The position numbers and the translations under genes are program-made. A model generated the notes under the pieces. The model searched no databases, was not told where the DNA came from, and worked only from the letters and a program-made list of their open reading frames with translations. 64,000 bases of DNA from Lysobacter lycopersici (lineage in GTDB: Bacteria; Pseudomonadota; Gammaproteobacteria; Xanthomonadales; Xanthomonadaceae), in NCBI RefSeq assembly GCF_007556775.1, contig NZ_CP041742.1:1998001-2062000 (forward strand). The letters run 5' to 3'. Shown piece after piece: positions 1 through 8,079 of the stretch (the first letter of the stretch is position 1; each line of letters opens with the position of its first letter).

Positions 1-46
1 CAAGCCGAGCCCGTTTCGTGGCGCGGCTTAATTCAGGCGTTAAGCG
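1..46 (+). other. Integron attC recombination site, right part (left end cut by the window edge)
   Basis: The first bases carry the L''/L' arms of an attC hairpin: AAGCCG (2-7) pairs with CGGCTT (24-29), with an inner GCC/GGC pair, followed by TTAATTCAGGC and the R' core GTTAAGC at 39-45, which fits GTTRRRY. The wording is very close to aadA-type and Xanthomonas chromosomal-integron attC sites. The left R'' box lies outside the window. Cassette genes precede attC on the same strand, so at least one cassette should lie to the left; no further attC follows, so this looks like the distal end of the array. The identification is from remembered consensus, not a search. Confidence 0.8.
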
Positions 47-61
47 TCCGCTCCTGGCCGA

Positions 62-85
62 CAGTGGCCAGTCAAGCGGCCACTG
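62..85 (-). terminator. Inverted repeat just 3' of the hybrid kinase gene
   Basis: CAGTGGCC (62-69) and GGCCACTG (78-85) form a perfect 8-bp GC-rich stem with an 8-nt loop directly after the kinase stop codon. No T-run follows on the minus strand, so it is a weak terminator candidate or a boundary to the integron. Confidence 0.35.
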
Positions 86-87
86 GC

Positions 88-3000
88 TCAAACCCCATCT
101 GTCGTCGACGGATAGCGCCGCACCGCGGCAAGGAACGCGCGTAGCGAAGCGGGTTTCACCGGCTTCGTGAGCAGGCGATAGCCGCGTTCCCGCGTCGCGT
201 GCTTCAACGCATCGCTGCCGTCGGCGGTGAGCAGCGCGCCGACCACGCCATCGCCGCAGGCCGCGCGCAACGCATCCAGCGCATCCAGCCCGTCGAGGCG
301 ATCGTGCAGGTGGTAATCCACCAGCATCACGTCCGGTCGCCGCGCCGCCAGCGTCAGCGCCGCTTCCACGGTCGAGGCGCACAGCACTTCCGCCCGCCAG
401 CGTTCGAGCAGCGCGCGCATGCCGTCGAGGATTTCCGGATCGTTGTCCACGCACAACACGCGCAGGCCTTCCAGCGCATCATCGTGCGCCTCGGGCTCCG
501 CGCGTTGCGATGCCGGCGCGGTTGGCGACAAGGCGCTGGCGCGCGGCACCGAGATCGAGAACACGCTGCCGCGTCCGACCCGCGAACGCACGTCCAGCGG
601 ATGGCCGAGCACGTTCGAGATGCGCTGGCAGATCGACAGGCCCAGCCCGAGTCCGCGTTCGCCGCGTTCGCCCGGCTGCTCGAAACGGTGGAACTCCTCG
701 AAGATCTGCCGCAGGTGGATCGCGGGAATGCCGGGTCCGGTGTCGACCACTTCGAGCGCGACGGCGCCCGCGCGAACGCGTGCAGCGAGCAGCACGCCGC
801 CGTGCTGGGTGTAGCGCAGGGCATTACCGATGAAGTTCTGCAGCGCGCGCCGCAACAGGCGGCGATCGCTGCGCACCGGCAGCGTGGCCGGCACGTGCAC
901 GCGCAACTCCAGGCCGCGTTGCGCGGCGCTCGGCGCGTATTGCGCATGCAGCTCGTGCAACAGTTCGGCCGCGTCGAAGCCGGACAACTGCGGGCGCAGC
1001 ACGCCGGCATCGAGCCGAGACACGTCGAGCAGGCCGTCGAGCAGTTCCTCGGCGGCGCGCAGCGAGGAATCCACGCGCGCGGCCAGCCGCGCCTGCTCGG
1101 CAGCATCGTCCTGTTCGCGCAGCGCGGAGGCGAACAGGCGCGCGGCGTGCAGCGGCTGCAGCACGTCGTGGCTGATCGCGGCGAGGAAGCGCGTCTTCGA
1201 CTGCTGCGCGGATTCGGCCTCGCGGGTGCGCAGTTCGACCCGCTGCTCCAGGGTCTCGTTGATCTCGCGCAGCTCGCGCTCGACCCGCTTGTAGTCGGTG
1301 ATGTCGCTGTAGTTGGTGACGTAGCCGCCGCCGGGCAGGGCGCGGCCGAGCAATTCGATCACCTGGCCGTTGGCGCGCACGCGTTCGAACACGTGCGGGG
1401 TGCCGGCGCGCAGGTGCTCGAGCCGGCGTTCGACCTGCGCCTCGATGTCGCCCGGGCCCATCTCGCCGCGTTCGGCGTTCCAGCGCAGGAGGTCGGCGAC
1501 CGGGCGGCCGACGTAGAGCATGCCGTCGGGATAGTCGAACAGTTGCTGGTAGCGCGCATTCCACGCCACCAGGCGCATGTCCGCGTCGACCACGCTCACG
1601 CCCTGCGGCATGTTCTCGATCGTGGTGGTCATCACCTCGCGGTTGAAGCGCAGCGCGTGCGTGGTTTCGTCGAGCAGGCTGACCACCTCGCCCAGTTCCA
1701 TGCCCGAACCGCGCAGCGCGGAGGTCAGGGTGAGGCGCGCGGACGCGGCGCCGATCGCGGAGGCGAGCAGGCGTTCGGTGAATTGCAGCAGCGCACGATC
1801 GGCCGGCGCGTCCATGGCCGGCGCGCTCCCGGACTGGCGCGCGTGTTCGGCGAAGGCGCGTTGCGCATGGCGTTCGCCGAGGATGCGTTCGGCCAATGCC
1901 AGCAGTTCGCCGGCGCGCACGTTCCAGGCCGCGCCGGGTCCCAGCGGCTGGCGCTGTGCGTAGGGATCGAGGAAGGGCGAGGCCAGCAACTGGTCCTGCA
2001 GCCGCGGTCGATAGCGCATCGACACGAACACGAAGGTGCCGACGTTGATCAGCAGCGACCAGAACACGCCGTGGGTGAGCGCGTCCCAGCCCTGCATGCC
2101 GAACAGGCGCTGCGGCCGCAACGCTTCGATGCCGAACGGGCCGGCGTCGATCCAGTGCGTGCCGAACCAGCCGCCGCGCGCGAGTTCCGGCAACAGCAGC
2201 GTGTAGGCCCACAACAGCGCGCCGGCGAGCAATCCGGCGAACGCGCCCGCGCGACTGGCGCCGCGCCAGTACAAACCGCCGATCAGCGCCGGCGCGAACT
2301 GCGCCACCGCCGCGAACGCAAGCAGGCCGTGCTTGGCGAGGCTGTCGCTGCCCACGGCGCCGCGATGGTAGACGTAGGCGAGCATCGCGATGCCGGCGAT
2401 GGTCGCGCGCCGCACCCACAGCACGCGGCGGTCGATCGCGTCGTCGTGGCGCAGGGTGCCGCTGCGCAGCAACAGGGGCATCACGATGTCGTTGCTGACC
2501 ATGGTCGCCAGCGCCACGCAGGACACGATCACCATGCCCGTCGCCGCGGAGAAGCCGCCGATGTAGGCGAACAGCGCCAGCGATTCGCGGTCCAGCGCCA
2601 GCGGCAGCGCCAGCACGTAGGCATCGGGCGACACGCCGTCGGCGGCGAGCAGGTGGCTGCCGGCAAGGGTGATCGGCAGCACGAACAGCGAGACCAGCAC
2701 GAGGTAGCCGCCGAACAGCCAGCGCGCGGGACGCAGGTCGCGGGTGTCGCGGCATTCGACCACGGCCACGTGGAACTGGCGCGGCAGGCAAATGATCGCG
2801 GTGAACGCGATCAGCGTTTGCGCGACGAAACTGGGAGGCATGCCTTGTGCACCCACCGTCGCCGCGGCCTGCAGCACGCGGTCGGCCATGCCGCCGCTGC
2901 CGGGCAGGTGCAGCATCGCGAACAGGCCGATCGCGAGGAACGCCAGCAGCTTCACCAGCGATTCCAGCGCGACCGCCAGCATCATGCCGCGGTGGTGTTC

Positions 3001-3537
3001 GGTGGCGTCGATCTGGCGCGTGCCGAACAGGATCGCGAACAGCGCCAGCAACGCGGCCACGTACAGCGCCGGGTCGCCGAAGGCGCCACCACCGCGGCCC
3101 GGCGCCAGCACGTCCACGCTCATCGCCACCGCCTTGAACTGCAGCGCGATGTAGGGAATCGCGGCGATCACCGCGACCGCCGCCACCAGCGCGGCCAGGC
3201 CGGGCGCGCGGCCGTAGCGCGAGGACAGGAAATCGGCGATGGAGACGATGCGCTGTTCGCCGGAAATCAGCACCAGCCGTTCCAGCATGCGCCAGCCGAA
3301 CAGCAGCAACAGCAGCGGGCCGAGGTAGATCGGCAGGAAGGCCAGGCCATCGCGCGCGGCGGTGCCGACCGCGCCGTAGAAGGTCCACGAGGAGCAGTAC
3401 ACCGCCAGCGCCAGCGCGTATACCAATGGCCGCAGCCGCGAGCCCGCCGGCGCGCGCTGGTCGCCCGCGTACGCCACCGTGAACAGCAGGCAGACGTAAG
3501 CCGCGGACACCAGCAGCAGGACCCAGCCCGGGATCAC
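88..3537 (-). CDS. Hybrid sensor histidine kinase/response regulator with SSF transporter-like N-terminus
   Basis: The 1149-residue protein has a sodium:solute-symporter-like membrane domain of a dozen or so hydrophobic segments (about 1-490), a PAS domain (about 620-745), a coiled coil, HisKA with phospho-acceptor H790 in an ISHDVLQPL box, an HATPase_c domain with DTGPGIP and GLGLGL motifs (about 890-1000), and a C-terminal receiver domain with acceptor D1074 in LVDYHL. The layout matches NahK/ErcS-like kinases. The input signal is unknown. GTG at 3537 is chosen because the membrane domain begins right after it and GGAG lies upstream; the open frame continues upstream with no protein-like content. 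Its 3' end abuts the attC site. Confidence 0.9.
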   Translation of the reverse strand: MIPGWVLLLVSAAYVCLLFTVAYAGDQRAPAGSRLRPLVYALALAVYCSSWTFYGAVGTAARDGLAFLPIYLGPLLLLLFGWRMLERLVLISGEQRIVSIADFLSSRYGRAPGLAALVAAVAVIAAIPYIALQFKAVAMSVDVLAPGRGGGAFGDPALYVAALLALFAILFGTRQIDATEHHRGMMLAVALESLVKLLAFLAIGLFAMLHLPGSGGMADRVLQAAATVGAQGMPPSFVAQTLIAFTAIICLPRQFHVAVVECRDTRDLRPARWLFGGYLVLVSLFVLPITLAGSHLLAADGVSPDAYVLALPLALDRESLALFAYIGGFSAATGMVIVSCVALATMVSNDIVMPLLLRSGTLRHDDAIDRRVLWVRRATIAGIAMLAYVYHRGAVGSDSLAKHGLLAFAAVAQFAPALIGGLYWRGASRAGAFAGLLAGALLWAYTLLLPELARGGWFGTHWIDAGPFGIEALRPQRLFGMQGWDALTHGVFWSLLINVGTFVFVSMRYRPRLQDQLLASPFLDPYAQRQPLGPGAAWNVRAGELLALAERILGERHAQRAFAEHARQSGSAPAMDAPADRALLQFTERLLASAIGAASARLTLTSALRGSGMELGEVVSLLDETTHALRFNREVMTTTIENMPQGVSVVDADMRLVAWNARYQQLFDYPDGMLYVGRPVADLLRWNAERGEMGPGDIEAQVERRLEHLRAGTPHVFERVRANGQVIELLGRALPGGGYVTNYSDITDYKRVERELREINETLEQRVELRTREAESAQQSKTRFLAAISHDVLQPLHAARLFASALREQDDAAEQARLAARVDSSLRAAEELLDGLLDVSRLDAGVLRPQLSGFDAAELLHELHAQYAPSAAQRGLELRVHVPATLPVRSDRRLLRRALQNFIGNALRYTQHGGVLLAARVRAGAVALEVVDTGPGIPAIHLRQIFEEFHRFEQPGERGERGLGLGLSICQRISNVLGHPLDVRSRVGRGSVFSISVPRASALSPTAPASQRAEPEAHDDALEGLRVLCVDNDPEILDGMRALLERWRAEVLCASTVEAALTLAARRPDVMLVDYHLHDRLDGLDALDALRAACGDGVVGALLTADGSDALKHATRERGYRLLTKPVKPASLRAFLAAVRRYPSTTDGV

Positions 3538-3735
3538 GGCATCACGACTCCAGCCCACCGATGCGCGAGTGTAGGCGCAGACGCGGCGTGACGCGGCGCA
3601 GCAAGCCGGACCCGCGCACTTGGGGCACACTCGCTGCGTGCGGCGCGCGAGGGGCGGCGCCGCGATCATTCCAGCCACGGGTCCGGGCACATGGCCGCCA
3701 TGCGCCCCGCGCCGGGACTTGCGAGGAGAAAAACG

Positions 3736-5316
3736 ATGAAGGCATTGCCGGCGATTTCCCTGCTGCTGTTGTCCATGGCGGTGCCGGCGCGCGGTGCAAG
3801 TGCCGCGAATGCGGCCGCGCAGGCACCCCATTCCACGGTGAATCGCGCGCCTGCGCATGCCGCCGTGGATCCGCTCGCGCCGGTCTACATCGTCACATCG
3901 CGCAAGACCTTCGACACCGTGCACGCGCTGGTTCGCGACCCCGCCTCGCGCCGCGACAGCCTCGGCAACGAACTCGTGGTATCGGAAACGAAAGCGCACA
4001 TGCTCGACGCCGTGAGCGGGCTGATCCACCAGCGCGAACTGCGTTGCGGCGGTTTCTTCGCGTTCACCAGCCGCGCCGAGGCGGACCGTTTCATCGCCAA
4101 CGATCGTTCGGCGCTCGCCGCGCGCGCGCTGACGATCAGCTACACCATCGACAATGCCGCGACGGTGGATCCGTGGCTGCCGCAGGCGACCGAATCCGGC
4201 ATCTACGACACCATCAATACCTTGCAGGGCTACAAGAACCGCTATTACGCCAGCAGCTACGGCAAGTCCGCGGCGGAGTGGATCAAATCGCGCTGGGAAT
4301 CGCTCGCCGCCGGCCGCGGCGACGTGACCACCGAACTGTTCACCGGCTGCACCAACTGCTCCACGCAGCCGTCGGTGATCCTCACCATCCAGGGCAACGA
4401 ATTGCCGAACGAAGTCGTCGTGCTCGGTGCGCATCTGGATTCGATCAACCAGTCCGCGGGCGGCAACCCCGAGATGGTCGCGCCCGGCGCGGACGACGAC
4501 GCCTCCGGCATCGCGACGCTGACCGAGGCCCTGCGCATCGCGCTCGCCAGCGGCTGGAAGCCGCAGCGCACGGTCAAGTTCATGGCCTATGCGGCGGAGG
4601 AAACGGGCCTGCGCGGATCGAACGCGATCGCCCAGCAGTTCAAGGCGAACGGCATCAACGTGGTCGGCGCGCTGCAACTGGACATGACCGAATACCAGCT
4701 CGGCACGCCCGAGGACATGCAGCTGGTCACCGACTATTCGAACGCCAGCCTCAAGCTGTTCTTCAACCGCCTGTTCGACGCCTACCTCGCGCCGATGGGC
4801 CTGCGCCGCGGCACCATCACCTGCGGCTACGGCTGTTCCGACCATGCGTCGTGGACCAGCGCGGGCTATCCGGCCGCGATGATGTTCGAGGCCGGCGACA
4901 ACAGCGGCGCGAACACGCCCGCGTTCAGGGGCTACAACCCCAATATCCACACCACCGGCGACACGCTCTCCTTCCTCGGCGAATCGGCCGAGCACAGCGT
5001 CAAGTTCGCGCAGTTCGCGCTGGCTTTCATCGGCGAGGTCGGCAAGACCAGCGCCGCCGGGCCGACGAACGCGCCGCCGGTCGCGAACTTCCGCAGCAAG
5101 GTCGTCCGTCGCATCGTCGCCTTCACCGATCGTTCCAGCGACAGCGACGGCAGCATCGTCTCGCGCTCGTGGAATTTCGGCGACGGCAAGTCGTCGACGG
5201 CGACCAGCCCCACCCATGTGTATTCCACGGTCGGGACCTACAACGTCACCCTGACCGTCACCGACGACGACGGCGCGACCGCGAGCAAGACTTCGCCGGT
5301 CACGATCGTGCGCTGA
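3736..5316 (+). CDS. Secreted M28 family zinc aminopeptidase with C-terminal PKD domain
   Basis: The 526-residue precursor starts with a clear signal peptide (hydrophobic core followed by ARGASA). The M28 catalytic domain shows the co-catalytic two-metal set: H233 (GAHLDS), D253-D255 (GADDDASG), E288/E289 (AAEETGLRG), D316 (LQLDMTEY) and H370 (CSDHASW). A PKD domain (about 448-526, WNFGDG and HVYSTVGTYNVTLTV motifs) ends the protein and may aid substrate or surface binding. The start is fixed by GAGGAG at 3723-3728, seven bases upstream. It is monocistronic, with a strong terminator behind it. It probably releases N-terminal residues from peptides outside the cell. Confidence 0.92.
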   Translation: MKALPAISLLLLSMAVPARGASAANAAAQAPHSTVNRAPAHAAVDPLAPVYIVTSRKTFDTVHALVRDPASRRDSLGNELVVSETKAHMLDAVSGLIHQRELRCGGFFAFTSRAEADRFIANDRSALAARALTISYTIDNAATVDPWLPQATESGIYDTINTLQGYKNRYYASSYGKSAAEWIKSRWESLAAGRGDVTTELFTGCTNCSTQPSVILTIQGNELPNEVVVLGAHLDSINQSAGGNPEMVAPGADDDASGIATLTEALRIALASGWKPQRTVKFMAYAAEETGLRGSNAIAQQFKANGINVVGALQLDMTEYQLGTPEDMQLVTDYSNASLKLFFNRLFDAYLAPMGLRRGTITCGYGCSDHASWTSAGYPAAMMFEAGDNSGANTPAFRGYNPNIHTTGDTLSFLGESAEHSVKFAQFALAFIGEVGKTSAAGPTNAPPVANFRSKVVRRIVAFTDRSSDSDGSIVSRSWNFGDGKSSTATSPTHVYSTVGTYNVTLTVTDDDGATASKTSPVTIVR

Positions 5317-5334
5317 CGCGATCCCTGGCTGCAG

Positions 5335-5368
5335 AAAAAAGAAACCCGCCGGGAGGCGGGTTTCTTTT
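5335..5368. terminator. Bidirectional intrinsic terminator
   Basis: GAAACCCGCC (5341-5350) and GGCGGGTTTC (5355-5364) form a perfect 10-bp stem with a GGGA loop, preceded by six A and followed by four T. It serves the M28 gene on the plus strand and could also stop rpmG transcripts on the minus strand. Confidence 0.9.
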
Positions 5369-5390
5369 CGACTCGAACAATGATGAAGAG

Positions 5391-5418
5391 CTGGATCCCC
5401 GCCTTCGCGGGGATGACG
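5391..5418. repeat. Short palindromic dispersed repeat (CTGGAT...ATGACG family)
   Basis: The element reads CTGGATCCCCG, CTTCG-type loop, CGGGGATGACG, and has the same outer bases and architecture as the two inverted copies at 60932-61043. A second hairpin (GTTCGCG/CGCGAAC) follows at about 5431-5450. Both lie between the terminator and the rpmG stop. Confidence 0.6.
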
Positions 5419-5461
5419 TTCCGGCAAAGCCGTTCGCGCGTCGCGCGAACGGGCCGTCACG

Positions 5462-5626
5462 TCACTTGATCTTGCCTTCCTTGTAGATCACGTGTTTCCG
5501 GACGACGGGGTCGTACTTCTTGACCTCCATCTTGTTCGGCGTGTTCTTCTTGTTCTTGTCGGTGGTGTAGAAGTGGCCGGTGTTGGCCGAGGAGATCAGG
5601 CGGATCTTGTCGCGCTTGGAAGCCAT
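5462..5626 (-). CDS. rpmG: 50S ribosomal protein L33
   Basis: The 54-residue basic protein matches bacterial L33 throughout ([25 protein letters not shown]). The four zinc-binding cysteines of C+ type L33 are absent, so this is the zinc-independent form. It binds 23S rRNA near the E site of the large subunit. It lies 13 nt after rpmB, and its AGGAGA ribosome-binding site overlaps the rpmB stop codon, as in the widespread rpmB-rpmG operon. Confidence 0.97.
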   Translation of the reverse strand: MASKRDKIRLISSANTGHFYTTDKNKKNTPNKMEVKKYDPVVRKHVIYKEGKIK

Positions 5627-5639
5627 GGTTCGATTCTCC

Positions 5640-5876
5640 TCAGACCTTCTCGCCCTGCTTGCGCAGGTCGGCCAGGACGGCGTCGATGCCGTTCTTGTCG
5701 ATGGTGCGCAGGGCCTTGGTGGAAACGCGCAGCTTCACCCAGCGGTTCTCGGAAGCCACCCAGAAGCGGCGTTCGTGCAGGTTGGGGAGGAAGCGGCGGC
5801 GGGTCTTGTTGTTGGCGTGCGACACGTTGTTGCCGGTCGCGACGCGCTTGCCGGTGACTTGGCATTCACGGGACAT
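5640..5876 (-). CDS. rpmB: 50S ribosomal protein L28
   Basis: The 78-residue protein is collinear with E. coli L28 ([48 protein letters not shown]). It is a large-subunit protein needed for ribosome assembly. It is the first gene of the rpmB-rpmG operon. The 217 bp upstream hold no gene, only a palindromic repeat near 6037-6085. Confidence 0.98.
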   Translation of the reverse strand: MSRECQVTGKRVATGNNVSHANNKTRRRFLPNLHERRFWVASENRWVKLRVSTKALRTIDKNGIDAVLADLRKQGEKV

Positions 5877-6036
5877 CTGTGCACCTCGATGGTGTGTGGT
5901 TGTCGCCCGTAGCCCGGGCGGCGGCGGCCCCGCCGGCCGATGGAACCGGGGCGGGAATCGCTGCGGGACGCAGCGAGCCGGGCATTATGCCGACCCGGCC
6001 GGGCCCGGGCAAGCACTTATCCACAGATCCGTATTG

Positions 6037-6085
6037 CCGCCCCTCATCCGCCTTCGGCACCTTCTCCCCGCCAGCGGGGAGAAGG
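6037..6085. repeat. Dispersed hairpin repeat, copy 1 (CCGCCCCTCATCCGCCTTCGGCACC + CTTCTCCCC palindrome)
   Basis: A conserved arm is followed by the near-perfect hairpin CTTCTCCCCGC/GCGGGGAGAAG. The same unit occurs inverted at 43032-43075. Both copies sit 8-9 nt after the stop codon of a gene (6094 minus, 43024 plus), a position suggesting a role at transcript 3' ends. Confidence 0.75.
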
Positions 6086-6093
6086 AAAAGGCG

Positions 6094-6432
6094 TTAGTGG
6101 CTGGCGCGATCCCGCTTCCAGCCGCGGTGGCGGATGTCCAGGTACAGGCTGTAGCAGGCGGTGAAGGCCGGGAACAGGTTCTGCAGGATGCCGACCGAGT
6201 CGTTCTTGCCGAACACGAAGTAGCTCAGCGTCATCAGGCTGCCGACGATGCTCATGTACCAGAACAGGCGCGGGATCACCGGCTTGCCCTGGCGCTTGCT
6301 GGCCACGAACTGCACCAGCCAGCGCCCGCCGAACATCAGCGCGCCGGTCAGGCCGATCAGCTTCCACGGGCTCATGTACAGCCCGGTCCATTCCAGCCAG
6401 ACGATCGGCGAATCCATCACGCCCGTGGCCAT
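6094..6432 (-). CDS. Lipid-A-disaccharide-synthase N-terminal domain (LAB_N) small membrane protein
   Basis: This 112-residue protein with three to four hydrophobic segments resembles the free-standing LAB_N family (WLEWTGLYMSPWKLIG, GGRWLVQFVASKRQGKP, FWYMSIVGSLMTLSYF). It starts one base after the glycosyltransferase stop, and its GAGGAG ribosome-binding site lies inside that gene's end, so the two are co-translated. The pairing is common and suggests a role in glycolipid or lipid A modification at the inner membrane; the exact reaction is unknown. Confidence 0.85.
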   Translation of the reverse strand: MATGVMDSPIVWLEWTGLYMSPWKLIGLTGALMFGGRWLVQFVASKRQGKPVIPRLFWYMSIVGSLMTLSYFVFGKNDSVGILQNLFPAFTACYSLYLDIRHRGWKRDRASH

Positions 6433-6433
6433 C

Positions 6434-7159
6434 TCACAGCTCCTCGATGCCGGTGCGGCGGCTGCGCGTGATGAGCCACGCCACGCCGCGCAGATCGCGG
6501 ATGCCGACCAGCGCGCGGTTGAGGTTGTTGTATTTCGAAACGCCGCTGGCGCGGTGGCGGTGGTTGACCGGCACGCTCACGGTCTTCCAGCCGGCGCGCT
6601 GCATCAACGCGGGCAGGTAGCGGTGCATGTGGTCGAAGTAGGGCAGGTCGAGGAAGGCCTCGCGCTCGAACAGCTTGATGCCGCAGCCGGTATCGGGCGT
6701 GGAATCGCGCAGCATGCGGCTGCGGATCGCGTTCGCCCATTTCGAGGCCCAGCGCTTGCTGCCCGAGTCCTGCCGGTTCACGCGCCAGCCGGCGAACAGC
6801 TTCACGCCCGCGTCGGTCTTGTCGCGTTCCGCGATGAGCTTCGGGATGTCGGCCGGATCGTTCTGGCCATCGCCGTCGAGGGTGGCGATCCACGCACCGC
6901 GCGCGGCCTTCACGCCATTGCGGATCGCGGTGCTCTGGCCGCTGTTGACCAAATGCCGGACGACGCGCAGTTCCGGCGTGGTGGCTTGCAACTGTTTCAG
7001 CCGTTCCAGCGTCGCGTCCTTCGACAGGTCGTCGACATAGACGATTTCGAAATCGCATCGCCCGCGCAGCGCAGCGAGTATTTCGCCGACCAGCGGCGCG
7101 ACGTTGTCCTGCTCGTTGTACACGGGCACGACGACGGAGAGTTGCGGGGTCGAAGTCAC
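6434..7159 (-). CDS. Family 2 glycosyltransferase, polyprenyl-phosphate sugar synthase-like
   Basis: The 241-residue protein has a GT-A fold of the dolichol-phosphate mannosyltransferase type: N-terminal VVVPVYNEQDN, IVYVDDLSKD, and the metal-binding TLDGDGQNDP motif. No C-terminal membrane helices are present, unlike ArnC, so the partner LAB_N protein may provide the membrane part. The GTG at 7159 is chosen because GAGG precedes it and the family start (TPQLSVVVPVYNE) follows at once. It lies 11 nt after parB. Confidence 0.85.
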   Translation of the reverse strand: MTSTPQLSVVVPVYNEQDNVAPLVGEILAALRGRCDFEIVYVDDLSKDATLERLKQLQATTPELRVVRHLVNSGQSTAIRNGVKAARGAWIATLDGDGQNDPADIPKLIAERDKTDAGVKLFAGWRVNRQDSGSKRWASKWANAIRSRMLRDSTPDTGCGIKLFEREAFLDLPYFDHMHRYLPALMQRAGWKTVSVPVNHRHRASGVSKYNNLNRALVGIRDLRGVAWLITRSRRTGIEEL

Positions 7160-7170
7160 GGGATCCTCGC

Positions 7171-8079
7171 TCAGGAGTCGCGACGCAGGCGTTCGAGGAC
7201 CCCGTCGAGCATGTCGAGGTCGCTGTAGTGGATCACCAGCTTGCCGCGCCCGCCGCGCCCGGGCTGCACGTCCACGCGCGTGCCCAGGGTTTCGCCGAGC
7301 TCGCGCTGCAGCGTGGCGATGTCGGCCGAGGGCGATGCCTTGGTCGCGGCTGGCCTGGCCTTGCCCGGGACGCGGCCCGCGCCGAGCAGTTGCACCCGGC
7401 GTTCGACTTCGCGCACCGACCATTCCTGCGCGGCGGCCTGCTTGCCGAGTGCGACCGCGGCGGCCGGCGCCAGCGCCAGCAACGCGCGTGCGTGGCCCAT
7501 TTCCAGCGCGCCGGTTTCGACCATCGCACGCAGTTCCGCCGGCAGCTCCAGCAGCCGCAGCAAATTCGTGACCGCGGTGCGCGAACGGCCGACCGCTTCG
7601 GCGGCGGCGGCGTGGGTCAGGTCGAATTCGTCGATCAGCCGCTGCAACGCCTGCGCTTCCTCGAGCGGATTCAGGTCTTCGCGCTGGATGTTCTCGATCA
7701 GCGCCATCGCGACCACGGTGCGATCGTCGACTTCGCGCACCACGACGGGGATTTGTTCGAGCCCGGCTTGCTTCGATGCGCGCCAACGGCGTTCGCCGGC
7801 GATGATTTCCCAGGTCTTGCCGCCGCGCGGCTGCACGACTTCGCGCACGACGATGGGCTGGATCACGCCCTGCGCGCGGATCGATTCGGCGAGTTCGGCG
7901 AGCTTGGCCGGATCCATCACCCGGCGCGGCTGGTACTTGCCCGGCGCCAGCGCATCGACCGGCAGCGTGCGCAGCGCGTCCTGCGGGGTGGCTTCCAGCT
8001 TCGGTGCCTCGGCCGCGGCCTTGGGGCCGAGCAATGCTTCCAGTCCGCGTCCGAGTCCCCGCTTCTTCACCGTCGTCAT
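7171..8079 (-). CDS. parB: Chromosome partitioning protein ParB
   Basis: The 302-residue protein has a basic N-terminal ParA-activating segment (MTTVKKRGLGRGLEALLG), the ParB/Sulfiredoxin CTPase domain with the GERRWRA box, the ALIENIQREDLNPLEEA helix, a helix-turn-helix (AEAVGRSRTAVTNLLRLL) and a C-terminal dimerization domain. It loads at parS and spreads as a CTP clamp to segregate the origin region. ATG at 8079 overlaps the parA stop (ATGA), so translation is coupled. No parS palindrome was found in the window. Confidence 0.97.
   Translation of the reverse strand: MTTVKKRGLGRGLEALLGPKAAAEAPKLEATPQDALRTLPVDALAPGKYQPRRVMDPAKLAELAESIRAQGVIQPIVVREVVQPRGGKTWEIIAGERRWRASKQAGLEQIPVVVREVDDRTVVAMALIENIQREDLNPLEEAQALQRLIDEFDLTHAAAAEAVGRSRTAVTNLLRLLELPAELRAMVETGALEMGHARALLALAPAAAVALGKQAAAQEWSVREVERRVQLLGAGRVPGKARPAATKASPSADIATLQRELGETLGTRVDVQPGRGGRGKLVIHYSDLDMLDGVLERLRRDS

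Noticed and set aside
199-3591. Very long open frame on the plus strand opposite the hybrid kinase
   Set aside because: Its translation is rich in Arg, His, Gln and Ala with no domain content, typical of antisense frames in high-GC genes.
5480-5500. TCACGTGTTTCC resembles half of a parS site
   Set aside because: It lies within rpmG and lacks the symmetric TGTTTCACGTGAAACA arms; no true parS was found.
6084-6100. GGCGTTAG near the LAB_N stop looks like an attC R' core
   Set aside because: It coincides with the stop codon and a dispersed repeat and has no matching attC left arm nearby.
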